Shown here piece after piece: positions 45,421 through 56,562 of a stretch of 64,000 nucleotides of DNA. The notes under the pieces are model-generated. The model was not told the DNA's origin. It did not search any database and saw only the letters and a program-made list of their open reading frames with translations. Numbering within the stretch: the first letter of the stretch is position 1; every line of letters starts with the position of its first letter. Both the position numbers and the translations under genes were made by a program. Source of the stretch: Canna indica (lineage: Eukaryota > Streptophyta > Magnoliopsida > Zingiberales > Cannaceae); contig CP136891.1 in the NCBI GenBank assembly GCA_034359265.1, positions 62,472,001 through 62,536,000 on the forward strand, in the 5' to 3' direction.

Positions 45421-45699
45421 TCGATCTTGGCCTGAATACTTGTATCCAAGTACATATAGAGAAAATAAAGAAATTAAATTTCTTTTAAGGCCCGGAATAT
45501 GCCATACCTGAGTTAGGTCCTTGTAATGTCATCGTGCATTTTAATTTTTACTGAGCCGACTCCTGCTACTTGACATGATGAGTCATTTTCCATTAGCACT
45601 TCTTTTCCATCAGCATGTTCGTATGTGGTAAATCAATCTCAATTTGGTGTCATATGAAAAGATCAACCTGAATCTAAAATTCATTCATCTTGAGATCTA

Positions 45700-46504
45700 G
45701 CATAACAAGCAGAAATAGTAAGTACCTCTACTTTTTCATCCTCATCAGCATAGGATGATTCCCCGTTCTGCTTTTGTTCCTCCTGTTATCTCCGTTTCAG
45801 CTTATGACATTCTGATTTCATGTGTCTCATCTTTTTGCAATAATACCACTGTATATTTTTGGACATGGATTTAGATCTAAACTTACCCCGGCTTTTGTCC
45901 TGAGACCTGTTTCGTCCTCTAGTGTTCAAGGCTTCTCTACGACTTCTAGAGAATCCTGTAGCAAGTTGAGAGTTGACAACCTCCTTGGATACTAGCATTG
46001 TTAAAAGAAGCAGAGAATAGAATAAACTTTCATAAAAATTCTTAAAAAAAGTAGAGAGAGTAATTAGAAGCATAAAATGCTTATCTTCTTCCTCAAAAGT
46101 AACACCTATATCCTCAAGTCAGCAAGAATATAACGAAAAGTGCTAATATGATTTTTAACATAAGTGTTATCAGTCATGCATAAAAAATATAATTTATGTC
46201 TAAGTATCATCTTACTTGTCAGAGTTTTATCCTAGTAGATTATAGCAAGCTTTTTCCATACATCTGCAGCGGTCTTTTCTGATGCGACTTCTCGTAGTAC
46301 CTCGTCGCAGACGCTCATGTATAAAGTTGCTTTAGTACTTTCATCGGCCCGGTCCTTCTCCCTTTCAGTGTCTTCCATCTCGCCTCATTCACGAATAGTG
46401 TCATTTAGGTTTTCCTTAACTAATATTGCTTTCATCTTTAAGGCTCATAATGAATATTTGACATTATGGTCCAACTTCTGAATTTCGTACTTTGCACTTG
46501 ACAT
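45700..46504 (-). pseudogene. copia-2 gag (UBN2-like) with one zinc knuckle
   Basis: The start codon is at 46502-46504 (MSSAKYEIQKLDHNVKYSL, then a stop). Reading on gives KATLYMSVCDEVLREVASEK, TAADVWKKLAI and KMILRHKLYFLCM, typical of copia Gag. The knuckle is degenerate, WYYCKKMRHMKSECHKLKRR (first Cys changed to Tyr or Trp position), near 45790-45850. Frame breaks near 46070 and elsewhere. Confidence 0.75.
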
Positions 46505-46516
46505 TATGGATTGTTG

Positions 46517-46528
46517 GCTCTGATATCA
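46517..46528 (-). other. copia-2 primer binding site
   Basis: The minus strand reads TGATATCAGAGC, one base different from the initiator tRNA-Met complement TGGTATCAGAGC. It lies four bases inside the 5' LTR end. Confidence 0.8.
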
Positions 46529-46532
46529 CAAC

Positions 46533-47088
46533 TGTTAGGAAGAAAACGTGTTTTCCCACAAGGATCTAAAAATCCAAACGCCAAAAGTAAAAAATTACCA
46601 AAACTAATAAATCCAGAAAACACAAAGAACACCAAGATTTACGTGATTCGGACCCGCAAGATACCGATCCTACTTCACGGGGAGAAGAGGGCACTGATTT
46701 TTATTAATGAGAGAGAGAGAAAATTCGGCCAGTACAAGAGACTCATAATAAAACTGATAACTAAAATTGTAAAGGAAAAATATTACCTGAACTCGAATAT
46801 TTCTCTACACCCTAGAATTTAGATTCTTGCTTCTACCTAAAAACTGTGGATGCGGTGTCCTGCACTTTTGATCTTGTATTAGAGTAGATGAAACGATTTT
46901 TCAACTTGTATTAGCTAGGCTCCCCTTTTATACTAGAGAGGAGAGCTGACTTATGCATCTGATTCGGTAGCTAGAAAATTGTTGTGTCGTTCAATTGGAT
47001 CGGACGACTACAACAATTCTTTTGACCGAAGAAATATGCAATTGGAGACGGTGACGTGTGGAATTGAAGGCTTCAAATTGATCAAACA
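46533..47088 (-). repeat. copia-2 5' LTR
   Basis: It is next to the primer binding site; the plus strand starts TGTTAGGAAGAAAACG. It is the diverged twin of 36128-36727. It has a (GA)n tract near 46708-46720 not seen in the twin. Outer end taken at the CA at 47087-47088. Confidence 0.8.
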
Positions 47089-47700
47089 ATGCAGGATTTA
47101 ACACTGAGACGCATGTCCACTGCCCAAAATAAATTTCCTAAAATTGAGCACTTGAAAAGTCAACATAGGTGGCCCGCTGTAGAGCGGGCGTTTAAAGCAA
47201 CACCCACGTGCCACGTTCTACGTGCGCTGCACGCAGCAGTGCGCACGCACGCGGGGCAAGCAGCACGCCCCAGGCGCGTGCGCTGCACGCGAGTGCAGCG
47301 TATGTGCGGGCTGGGCTCGGCCCAGTAGTCTGGGCCACCTCGGGCGAGACGAGCCCAAACAGTATCAGACCAGATTTTTTTTGTCTTTTTCTTTTTTTGA
47401 TCTAGCCTTGTAATATGTATGGTCCATTTCAAATTGAATCGAGATTAAATTGAATTAACTCTCGCACACTCAAATGACTAAGAACTCATCTTTGTGCACG
47501 TTAAAATAATTTAACCCATTAATTATAGTTAACGTTGAAACAAAAAGCTGATGTAAAGGAATGGTTCGCAAATAAATTGCGATGGTTACCAATACAAACA
47601 TGAACAACAACTTTGCAACTATTCAAAATACGAAAATAATGAGATAGGGATAACAGTGACAATATTATGATACCCTTATGGCCACTGGTGGTATTAGCAA
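47089..47700. other. Unassigned, with a GC- and CpG-rich patch at 47165-47350
   Basis: The patch has repeated TGCGC, GCACGC and GGGCTGGGCTCGGCCCAG dyads and lies in otherwise AT-rich DNA. Short ORFs occur on both strands (79 and 90 aa) with no recognisable domain. Confidence 0.4.
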
Positions 47701-47926
47701 AAATGATTCATGTAATTCCAAACTCGATTACTATTATGAATACAATTTAAGATAAACTTTTCGTGATGGCTAATCCCATAGAAGGTCAATTGTGATAACT
47801 AACCATCGCAACAAAATGATTCATGTAATTCCAAACTCAACTACTATTACGAATACAATTTAAGATAAACTTTTCGTGATGGCTAATCCCATAGAAGGTC
47901 AATTGTGATAACTAACCATCGCAACA
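47701..47926. repeat. Two tandem copies of a 113-bp unit
   Basis: 47701-47813 and 47814-47926 match along their whole length with a few differences (for example CTCGATTACTATTATG versus CTCAACTACTATTACG). No ORF. Confidence 0.95.
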
Positions 47927-48033
47927 TCGATACATTGATTTTCTATCATATAATTTTTTAAAAAAGTTTACGAAAATCCGCCCTATAATTAATAAAATAA
48001 TATATAATACAATAAACATATCAAAACAACATA

Positions 48034-49065
48034 AGAAAAATTAATAAAAATATTTTAAAATATTGAGTTTTTAACAAATTTGATCCATACTTTTATTTGT
48101 AACTAATCTATACTCGAACTTTCATTTTGATATCAATTATATACTCCCGTCAGTTGGGTATTAAAGTAGTCGTTATTTGCTGATGTGGACTGCACAGTCA
48201 GCATAAATAAATTATTTTTTTATTCAAAGTTATCCCGTCAGCATGACCACGTCGGCTCTGTTGATTTAAAGAGAAAATTAATGAAAATATCCTGAACTAT
48301 TGAGTTTTTAACAAATCTGGCTCATACTTTTATTTGTAACTAATTTATATTCGAGCTTTTATTTTGGTATCAATTGTATACTCCTGTCAGTTGAGTGTTA
48401 AAGTGGTCATTATATGCTGACGTGGACTGCACAATCAGCATAAATAAATTAATTTTTTATTCAAAGTTATCTCGTCATCAAATAATCCATGCCAGCAAGA
48501 CCAAAAAAATATTAAAAACCTCTTCAATTATTTCCCCCCCTTTTTTTTAAGGTATGACTGACGTGGCATTGAAGAGTTTTTTAATTATTTTTTATAATTG
48601 ATCTTGTAGACGTGGATCATTTGATGACGAGATAATTTTGAATAAAAAATAAATTTATTTATGTTGACTGTGCAGTCCACGTCAGCATATAACAACTACT
48701 TTAACACTCAACTGATTGAAGTATATAATTAATACCAAAATGAAAGTTCGAGTATAAATTAGTTACAAATAAAAGTATGTGTCAGATTTATTAAAAACTC
48801 AATAGTTCAGGATATTTTTATTAATTTTCCCTTGGTCATGCTGACATGGATCAAATACTGATGGGATAACTTTGAATAAAAAATAATTTATTTATGCTGA
48901 CTGTGCAGTCCACGTCAACATATAACGATCATTTTAACACTCAGCTAACGAGAGTATACAATTGATATCAAAATGAAAGTTCAAGTATAAATTAGTTATA
49001 AATAAAAAGTATGAGTCAAATTTATTAAAAATTCAATAATTCAAAATATTTTTATTAATTTTTCC
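48034..49065. mobile_element. 1,032-bp palindromic element with 9-bp target duplication (MULE-type)
   Basis: AACAACATA flanks both ends (48025-48033 and 49066-49074), a perfect 9-bp target duplication typical of Mutator-like elements. The ends AGAAAAATTAATAAAAATAT and its near complement are inverted repeats. Inside are four ~240-bp modules: two direct copies on the left (from about 48058 and 48290) and two inverted copies on the right (to about 48830 and 49065). Each module contains TGACGTGGACTGCACAGTCA-like and CAAAGTTATC-like sequence. No transposase is present. It would form a very long hairpin. Confidence 0.85.
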
Positions 49066-49074
49066 AACAACATA

Positions 49075-50047
49075 TAATCAACAACCAATTCATCACGACG
49101 TCTGGAGACCCTTGGCTAGTAACTAATATAGGTTGGTGGTGGACAGGATCGACAAGGTGGACTAGTTAATATCATTAACATGGTTAATTAACTAACCAAT
49201 TAACACAAATAATTACAAGAATTAACTAAAAAAATTCATATTAATTTCTAAAAAAATTAATTGACACTAATTTTAATTAATTAATCTAAACTAATCAAAA
49301 AATCATACTAATCAAACCTAACCGCGTATAAATGAATAGACTAACCTAGAGGTAAGGAACTGAACACCGTTGTTATATGTTGGAACAATGTTGGAACATG
49401 AGAATGAACACTTTTTGAAAAAAAAATGGTAATGATATTTTTAATTTTTTAAATATTTAAATCTTTCGCCAATTTTTTTTTTTAATTTTCCCTCTTATCT
49501 CTACGTGAAATCATTGGAATCCTGCATTAGGCCTTTTTTTTATATATATATAACGAAGAGGAGCCGACCCTATATCTGAATAAGATGGAAGAGAATCAAC
49601 AAAAATTAAACGTTTGCAATTTCACGGTGCAGCTGATTGGATGGTCACATTCATTTTGACCGAAACAATTGGCAAGGACAAAGCCTCTTCAAAATCATCA
49701 AATTAATTGCGTGCGTCTCAACAAAAAACCAGGTGTAGCTTTAATTCCATTTATTTTGGCCTCCAATTTCGTGCATGCATGTCGCAAGCACTGCAAAGTG
49801 CTGCAATTGAATCCTCAATTCAATTTTGACTTTGGTCAAAATTGAGAGAGCTGCATAGGGGGGAGCCCTGTTCAACATGATTCAATTGGAAAATTAGTTC
49901 AATTAGATCTTGATCAAATCAAACCGAGATTTCAAAATGACTATAATGAGCTATTTCAATTAGCAATTTTTTTATTTCAAGAGACTATATATTTTTTTGA
50001 AAAAAAAGTACCCCAAAAAAAATCACATCCTGCTCAAGAGAAGGTAG
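49075..50047. other. AT-rich intergenic stretch
   Basis: No ORF or repeat with clear identity. A-, T- and TA-rich runs are common (for example near 49537-49552). Confidence 0.5.
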
Positions 50048-50485
50048 TGTTAGATTAAATTTTAATAATATGATATGAGCCGACGTATATAAATAAACGT
50101 GCATCCATCACTATAAAATTAACGGCTCAAATCTTAAGTGATCTAATTATATTTATTTATGAGCCTGACATCTCAATATTATATGAGATTTAATTGTACA
50201 TATATCATTTGGGGTAATTATTAATTTTATGATGGACAAAACACTAATTACCATTATCTCAGGTTTTTGTTATAAATAAAAGGGTTATGGTTCCTGAGTC
50301 ATGCACTTGATTCCAATTTCTGAAGCTCCATTATTCAGAGATGACTCGTGGACGGTGCATAGACTTGGAAGGCTTGTGTTTTAAACAATGAATTCAGGTA
50401 CGCTTCCGCATCTAGTTATTCTTAATGATTTTACATGTAAAGTTCCTAGCTTATGGTTTAATACATGTTTAGAAAATTCTTTCGA
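50048..50485 (+). repeat. copia-3 5' LTR
   Basis: It starts TGTTAGATTAAATTTT and ends TTCTTTCGA beside the primer binding site. TTTTTGTTATAAATAAAAGG (about 50266) holds a TATA-like box, followed by the CATGCACTTGATTCC region; the 3' LTR has the same place as TATAAATAGAGGG, a good TATA box. Confidence 0.85.
50269..50281 (+). promoter_or_regulatory. TATA-like box in the copia-3 5' LTR
   Basis: GTTATAAATAAAA lies mid-LTR; the equivalent in the 3' LTR (about 55705) is GTTATAAATAGAG. Position and sequence fit the core promoter of the retrotransposon, inferred only. Confidence 0.5.
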
Positions 50486-50486
50486 T

Positions 50487-50499
50487 TGGTATCAGAGCC
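50487..50499 (+). other. copia-3 primer binding site
   Basis: TGGTATCAGAGCC matches the complement of plant initiator tRNA-Met exactly. Confidence 0.9.
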
Positions 50500-52600
50500 A
50501 ATCATGTTGAGTCATTGAGAAATTAATTTTTTTATGATTACATCTATTGTTTGTACGCCGATGCATGTTTAATATCTCAATTTTTGTTCTTAAAAATGAG
50601 AGTTTTCTCATTCGATTACTGTTAACTGTTCATGATCTATGGTTTTGCTTCATGATTACAATCAAACAGTAGATTCGTCAATCCATTACAGACCGCAAAT
50701 AAGGTAAAAAAAATAATCTTGCAGCAGCATGAAGGCTGTCGAAGGTTCCATCTCCTCTGCTTCTCCTTCGTGCCCGTGTCGTCGACTGATGCTTTAGGAG
50801 GCATGCAGCATGTCGATGTAGCCTCGTCCTTGGCGGACGTGACGACGACCAGTGGTGGTTGCGAGCTGCACGACTCACACCGGATTTGAAACTGCCGCAT
50901 ATTGGTCGTCTTCCTTCTTGTCGGGGTGGCCGGCGCAAGCAAGGTGTTGCTTTGCTCCGACCAGATGGGAGGATCAAGAGGTGACTGAGATGTTGATGAA
51001 GCACAACTGGCCTTCTCTTTCCCCTCGTAAGGAACACGGCTCCGGCCACTAAGGGAGAGTTCGTAATAGCCTAATAGGTCGTCGTCGTGGAATGGTTGCT
51101 TCGGCAAGACAAGACAGGGACGCAGCTCCTTATCAACCGAAGCCGAGATCTCTGGACGCTCCGCTTCAGCCTTCTCGTCGTCGGCGCATTTGGACAGTCG
51201 CCGTTGGCAGGTGGTCCATGCGGAGACGTGGAAGCCAGGCAGCACCTTGAGCTGCTCGAGGGTGGTCGGCAACGTTGATTCGAGCATGTAGAAGGCTCCG
51301 ATCGTTGGCGATCAGGTCGTCTTCGTCATTCTCTGGCTTGCCCAAACCTCTTCTCCAACCATCTGGTGGCGGTTGGACGGTGGCGGAGAAGTCGGACCGA
51401 TGGAATTTGGACTGGTTTTAGCGCCTGGGAGAAGGCGGCGGCGGCGGCTGCTGCGTCGTGGGGGAGAAGAATTAGGGAGTTAGGATTTAATTAGGATTAT
51501 GGTTTATTAAATTAGGGTTTGTAATCGGGTCGAACCGGGTTTAAATGTCTTAACCCGGATCCATTAAGAATAAACCCGATCCTCATATTTAAACCAAACG
51601 GGTAGGATCCGATTAAGAATGGATAAATCCAGATCCATTAAGAAGTTGACCCGACCCATTATTAAAATAAAACTCAAACCTAATAATATAAAACCCGACC
51701 CGTTAGTTAAAATTTAAACCGGTTAATTGGATTTGGTTTATCCCAATTTTAGCTGGTTTATTTTAATTGGACCCGGTTCAATTTCCAATTCATCCGGTTC
51801 ACTTGAATTCAATTTGGTTTGGTCCAATTAGGATTTGGTTCACTGAAATTAGGTCCGATTTAGTGCAAATAGATCCGGTTCAACACTGATTTAGGTCAAA
51901 TTTCACCGGTTCAGCATCGATTCAGGTCAATTTAGGCCGGTTCAGTGCATATTTTAAGCGATTCAGTTGGTTTCTTGATTGGTTTACTAAAATTAGCATA
52001 TGGTTTAGCATAATTTCATCGGTTCAATGCAATTAACATTAGGTTCAACCTAATTTAGTCTTGGTTCAGCTCAATTAACATTGGTTCAACACAATTTTGA
52101 TCGCTTTATTATAGTTTGACTAATTTAACAAGAAATAAAATAATAGTCCATCATGTTTAATATTTTAAAATATGTTGATTTGAAACAACATCTCGCCAAA
52201 GCGAGCTCTCTTGTGTAGAATTAGTATGTTTTAGAACATAAAGATGTTAGCATGTTAGGAATTCATGCGGGTAATGATCGGCCCAAAGGAAGGTTATTAC
52301 TCGACCGGATTCCTTACGTGCCTGCGGTAATAAATGTGTGATGATCATAAAGTTTTTCATGTGGACAAGAGTCGGTCCAAAGAAAGTCTTCTTGTTTGAT
52401 AGGACTGATTGTCCAAAGATTGAGAGTACCGCTTACAAGTTGACATTTTTGTCCAAAGATGAAGTGTCAATTTTGTTCTTGGTATCTTGTAATGGGACCT
52501 GCTAATTATTTATTTCTTTTGCTTTAATTAATTTTATTGAGCAGAATATATTTTTGTTTTGTTTTGTTCTCTGTTCAATTAACATTTCTGCTTTATCAAC
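50500..52600 (+). other. copia-3 long untranslated leader
   Basis: No Gag-like sequence occurs until about 52600. The first part (50640-51480) is GC-rich and has an open frame of 216 codons on the opposite strand (50637-51287), with Cys, Ser and Pro-rich sequence and no domain I recognise. The second part (51500-52130) repeats CCGGTTCA, TTGGTTCA and CAATTT motifs at roughly 20-30-bp spacing. From 52250 the CGGCCCAAAGGAAGGTTATT and GTCCAAAGA repeats resemble the leader of known plant copia elements. The antisense ORF may be chance. Confidence 0.6.
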
Positions 52601-53640
52601 TAAACTGCCAAATTAATCTTTATCCCTGTTCTGATTGGAACGAATTTCAAAGTCTGGAAAGAGGACATCATGATAGTTCTCGGTTGAATGGATCTAGACT
52701 CGGTATTTAGGATAACTGAGCTAACCATCTAAGTCTTATGATAATAAGACGAACAAATTCCAAACTATTTTAGGGGCACTATATCTGGAGAGACTGATGC
52801 CAAATTGTTCCTAGATGCTCTTAAAATATTTTGAGAAAAATAAAAGGTTGAGACAATCATGATGTTAACAAACTTGGTCTCAATGAGGTATTAGAGCAAA
52901 TGAAACATAAAGCAAAATAATATTAAAAGTATTCATTTGGCTGTAGCATCTAAAGATAAGGGTAAGAAAAGACCTAAGACTACAGAAGCTGTAGATGCTC
53001 CTCAAAAGAAAAAGCAAAATGAATAGACTAAGGTTTCTACCTGTTTCTTCTGCAAGAAAAGTGAGCATATAAAGAAAGATTGTACCAAGTATCACGCTTG
53101 ACGTGTTAAAAAGAGTACATTTCTCACTTTAGTTTGTTATTAAGTTAATTTAAATTTTGTACTTATAGACTCTTGGTGGAAAGATTCTAGTGCTACTATC
53201 CACATAAGTATGTTTATGCAAGGTTGCCTGAGTTGTCGAACACCAAATGATGCTGAAAGATTCATCTTTGTGGGTGATGGCAAATTAGCTAAAGTTGAAA
53301 CTATAGGCATTAGGCATTTTTAGGTTATTATTAAGGACCAGATCTTATTTGGACTTAAAAGAGACTTTTACAGTTTTGTCTTTAGACGAAATTTAATTTC
53401 TATCTCTGGTTTGGACAAATAAAGTTATTTTTGTTCATTTGAAAATGGAAAATTCAGTTTGTCTCTTAGTCCAAATATTAGTGGTACTGGTTCTTTATCC
53501 TACGATGATAACCTTTATATATGCTTGATGTAATTGCTTCATTTAATCAAACCTTGCATACCGACTCACAAGTACAAAATAAAAATTAGCTGATAAGAAT
53601 TCCATCATGATATGACATAAGCACTTAGGTAATATATCCA
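52600..53640 (+). pseudogene. copia-3 gag, zinc knuckle and protease remnants
   Basis: Shifted frames give a Gag start with SDWNEFQSLERGHHDSS-type sequence matching the NFxxWKED(Q)I region, then the CCHC knuckle CFFCKKSEHIKKDC at 53042-53083 (Gly changed to Glu). Protease follows near 53168: DSWWKDSSATIHIS, where relatives have DSGATTHIS, and VGDGKLAKVETIG. Then come NLISISGLDK and a decayed gag-pre-integrase domain to about 53700. Stops are frequent. Confidence 0.75.
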
Positions 53641-54240
53641 AGTATATGATACATAGACTTGTGTCTAATGGGGTTCTAGTTATCCCTGATACTACGAACT
53701 TTGATGTCTATACTGAATGCATTAAGGGAAAACAAATAAACATTAGGGTTAAGGTACTAATAGGAGTTCAAATGTCTTAGAACATAATTATACGAGTGTT
53801 TATTGACCTTTTCCTATGGCTTCTTGGAATGGTCAAATAATATTTTTATGTTCATAGACAATTACTCCATATACGGGTACCTATATCTAAATAGTGAGAA
53901 GTCTAATTAATTTTAAGACTGCGGCTTATATTCTGATTAGAGTATCATCTAAAGCAATGCATTGAAACCCTTATATATTATGGACGGGCAAGAAGCCCAT
54001 ACTAAATATTTGGGGTTGTCCAGCTGAGACTAGGCCATATTGGTCAAAAGAAAAATCATTGGACTCTAGAACAGTCCGCTGCTACTTTATTGGGTACTTT
54101 GATAGGTCTATGGGATATTATAGGATATTTTTTGATATAGGTAATATGCAGTTCATTGAAGTTATTGAGTTTGGGGGAGATAAGGATATTCTTTAGGAAT
54201 CTACCCATGAAGTACAAACTCAATAACCTCTAGAACTAAT
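53641..54240 (+). pseudogene. copia-3 integrase remnants, catalytic core deleted
   Basis: After ECIKGKQINI and SSNVLEHNYT the sequence jumps, near 53875-53895, straight to LKTAAYILIRVSSKA, ILWTGKKPILNIWGCPAETR and LDSRTVRCYFIGYFDRSMGY. These belong to the C-terminal part of copia integrase. The DDE core between them is missing. Confidence 0.75.
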
Positions 54241-55095
54241 GCTTCCCGTTAGAGGTATTATAAATTTATCAAGTTATTATCTCGTTTTGTTTTGAGATAA
54301 ATATGATTGATGAATGCATATACCATGAGTTCAGTGGGAGCAAGATTATTATCATATGTACCCCTATTGCTAAAGGAGGTAATTTTAGTCTCAAATCGTG
54401 CTCTAAGGATAAAATTGAGCAGGAGGAAATGCAGAAGATTCCATATGCGTCTACTACAGGGAACCTGATGTATGCTCAAGAAAGTACGCATTCAAATATT
54501 GCGTACACTAAATGGATATTAGGCAGATATCTAAGTAATCCCGGATTGGATAATAAGAAAGCAGCCAAACGAGTTATATGGTATCTACAGAGAATAAAAT
54601 ATTACATATAGAAAATCAGATCAGTAGGAGATCATTGGGTATTCTTGATTCTGATTTTGCTGGATGCCTAAAAAAGTTGAAGATCTACTTTTGGTTATAT
54701 TTTTTTGTTTGCCAAAAAAGCTGTTTATTGGAGGAGTGCTAAGCAGACACTCACTGCAGCTTCAGATATGAAAGCAGAATTCATAACTTGTTTTAAGGTA
54801 TCAAATATTGGAATATGACTGCAAAATCTTGTCACTAGACTGCCTATGATAATAAAATTGAAAGACCACTAAAGTTATTCTGTGACAATAAACTGGCAGT
54901 GTTATATTCCAATAACAGCATGAACTCTTCGAAATCTAAGCTAATCGACGTAAAGTTCTTTGCTAAAGAAAGAATTCAGGGTGACCACATAGCACATAGG
55001 TATAACTTTCACAAGGGCGAATGCGGTTACTAAAGGTTTACCACCTGCGGTCTTTCATGAGCATGTTGCTCATTTGGGTGTAGCATCATGTATTG
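54241..55095 (+). pseudogene. copia-3 RT tail and RNase H, broken
   Basis: A 102-residue ORF (54303-54611) starts with IDECIYHEFSGSKII, an RT fragment just before the catalytic site, then jumps to EEMQKIPYASTTGNLMYAQE and STHSNIAYTKWILGRYLSNP. RT itself, including YVDD, is missing. RNase H continues in other frames with RSAKQTLTAASDMKAEFITC and ANAVTKGLPPAVFHEHVAHL to about 55095. Confidence 0.8.
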
Positions 55096-55480
55096 ATGTG
55101 ATGATTTAGTGGGAGTTTATAATATGTTACTGTGCTTTATGAACATTTTTCTACAGAATAAAGTTTTGTTATTTAACACTCTGAATATTTTTAGTTAATC
55201 TCAATAAAGTAGGACTAGTTGGAAATAGACATGTTAGGATCACATTGCATGTAATTTTCATGTTGTGCACTCATATATGATCTATATCGTCAGGAGTATT
55301 AACATTGTGATCATTGATGAATTTAGTCACGATAAATGTGACAAAAGTCACTTTGGTTCGTTGTTGGTATGATCGGTGGACTAGATTGTTAGAGATGGTT
55401 GATAATAATAGTGATGGTGAGCTCATAAAGTTAGTATGCACAACTATACGGTGATACATGTGTTGGCCCAAGTGGGAGAT

Positions 55481-55929
55481 TGTTAGATTAATTTTTAATA
55501 ATCTGATATGGGCCAACACACATCAATAGGCGTGCATCCATCACTATAAAATTAACGGCCCAAATCTTAAGTGATCTAATTATATTTATTTATAGGCCCA
55601 CGACATCTCAATATTATATGCGATTTAATTGTACAGATACCATTTGGGGTAATTACTGATTTTATGATGGGCAAAACAATAATTATCATTACCTCAGGTT
55701 TTTGTTATAAATAGAGGGATTATGGTCCCTGGGTCATGCACTTGATTCCAGTTTCTGAAGCTCCATTATTCAGAGATGACTAGTGCACGGTGCATAGACT
55801 TGGAAGGCCGCCCCCATCTCCTGATTTAAGCAATGAATTCAGGTATGCTTTCGCATTTAGTTATTCTTAATGATTTCACATGTAAAGTTCCTGGCTTGTG
55901 GTTTAATTCTTGTTTAGAAAATTCTTTGA
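55481..55929 (+). repeat. copia-3 3' LTR
   Basis: It starts TGTTAGATTAATTTTT directly after the polypurine tract. It is about 11 bases longer than the 5' LTR, with a GGCCGCCCCCATCTCC stretch where the 5' copy has GGCTTGTGTT. LINE-3 sequence follows within a few bases. Confidence 0.85.
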
Positions 55930-55999
55930 GAGGGCCCATGACCATGCTTCCTACGTCTCCTTCCTAAATAGGAATATATTCCCCCAAGCATTCACAACT

Positions 56000-56560
56000 T
56001 TATTGATTTCAACATTAGAAATTACATCACCTTGCCTATTACGGAATTTGTAACTATCATACATTTCTCTATACAAATTATCATCAGGATATACTTGATT
56101 ACCACTACATTCTCAAATTAAACTATTCTTACAATGCAAACCAATTTTTGCTATTACATGTGCTTCCTTATTAGCATTCCTACTTATATGCTTCCAACAA
56201 CTAACAATGCCATCATTCATCAACCTCATCATTTTATTTATCAGATTGAAAATCCTCTAATCAGTGTACAGCTCCCCCTTAAGTATCTTCACCAGCATCT
56301 CACAATCTAACACCACCTCTATACTTTTTCATCCATTTTTCTTCACATGACCCAATCCATACCACATAGCCATAGTTTTGAAACTAAATTTGAAACTTGC
56401 ACATGGCCATTCCCCTTGTTTTCCAAATAGAAAACCCAAACCAGTTTCCTTATTCTCCATCCAACTAGCACCACATTATACTTTATATTTCTCATCCTGA
56501 AGCTCCCCACACCTTAGCATACTTATGATCCTTTTTGACCCCTCTTTCACCTATGAGCAG
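56000..56560 (-). pseudogene. LINE-3 RNase H-like (RVT_3) remnant
   Basis: Broken minus-strand frames give VVLDCEMLVKILKGELY-type sequence and end with SRNANKEAHVIAKIGLH, the AHxxA end of the plant LINE RNase H domain. Stops prevent a continuous reading. Confidence 0.6.
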
Positions 56561-56562
56561 TA

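Larger units (their letters stand above)
36128..47088 (-). mobile_element. Ty1/copia retrotransposon copia-2, with nested insertions
   Basis: The two LTRs (36128-36727 and 46533-47088) are diverged copies. On the minus strand the order is 5' LTR, primer binding site (46528-46517), gag from 46504, gag-pre-integrase, integrase, RT, RNase H, 3' LTR. A Ty3/gypsy element (about 36728-41567) is inserted at the 3' end. A hAT-type MITE (42153-43120) lies between RT and RNase H and itself contains another. No matching target duplication is seen at the outer ends. All ORFs are broken. Confidence 0.85.
50048..55929 (+). mobile_element. Ty1/copia retrotransposon copia-3, internally deleted
   Basis: It has two LTRs (50048-50485 and 55481-55929), a primer binding site (50487-50499), a long non-coding leader (50500-52600), remnants of gag, protease, gag-pre-integrase, integrase C-terminus and RT/RNase H, and a polypurine tract AGTGGGAGAT (55471-55480). 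The integrase core and nearly all of RT are missing, so it cannot move by itself. LTR copies differ at many sites, indicating age. Flanking 5-mers do not match. Confidence 0.9.
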
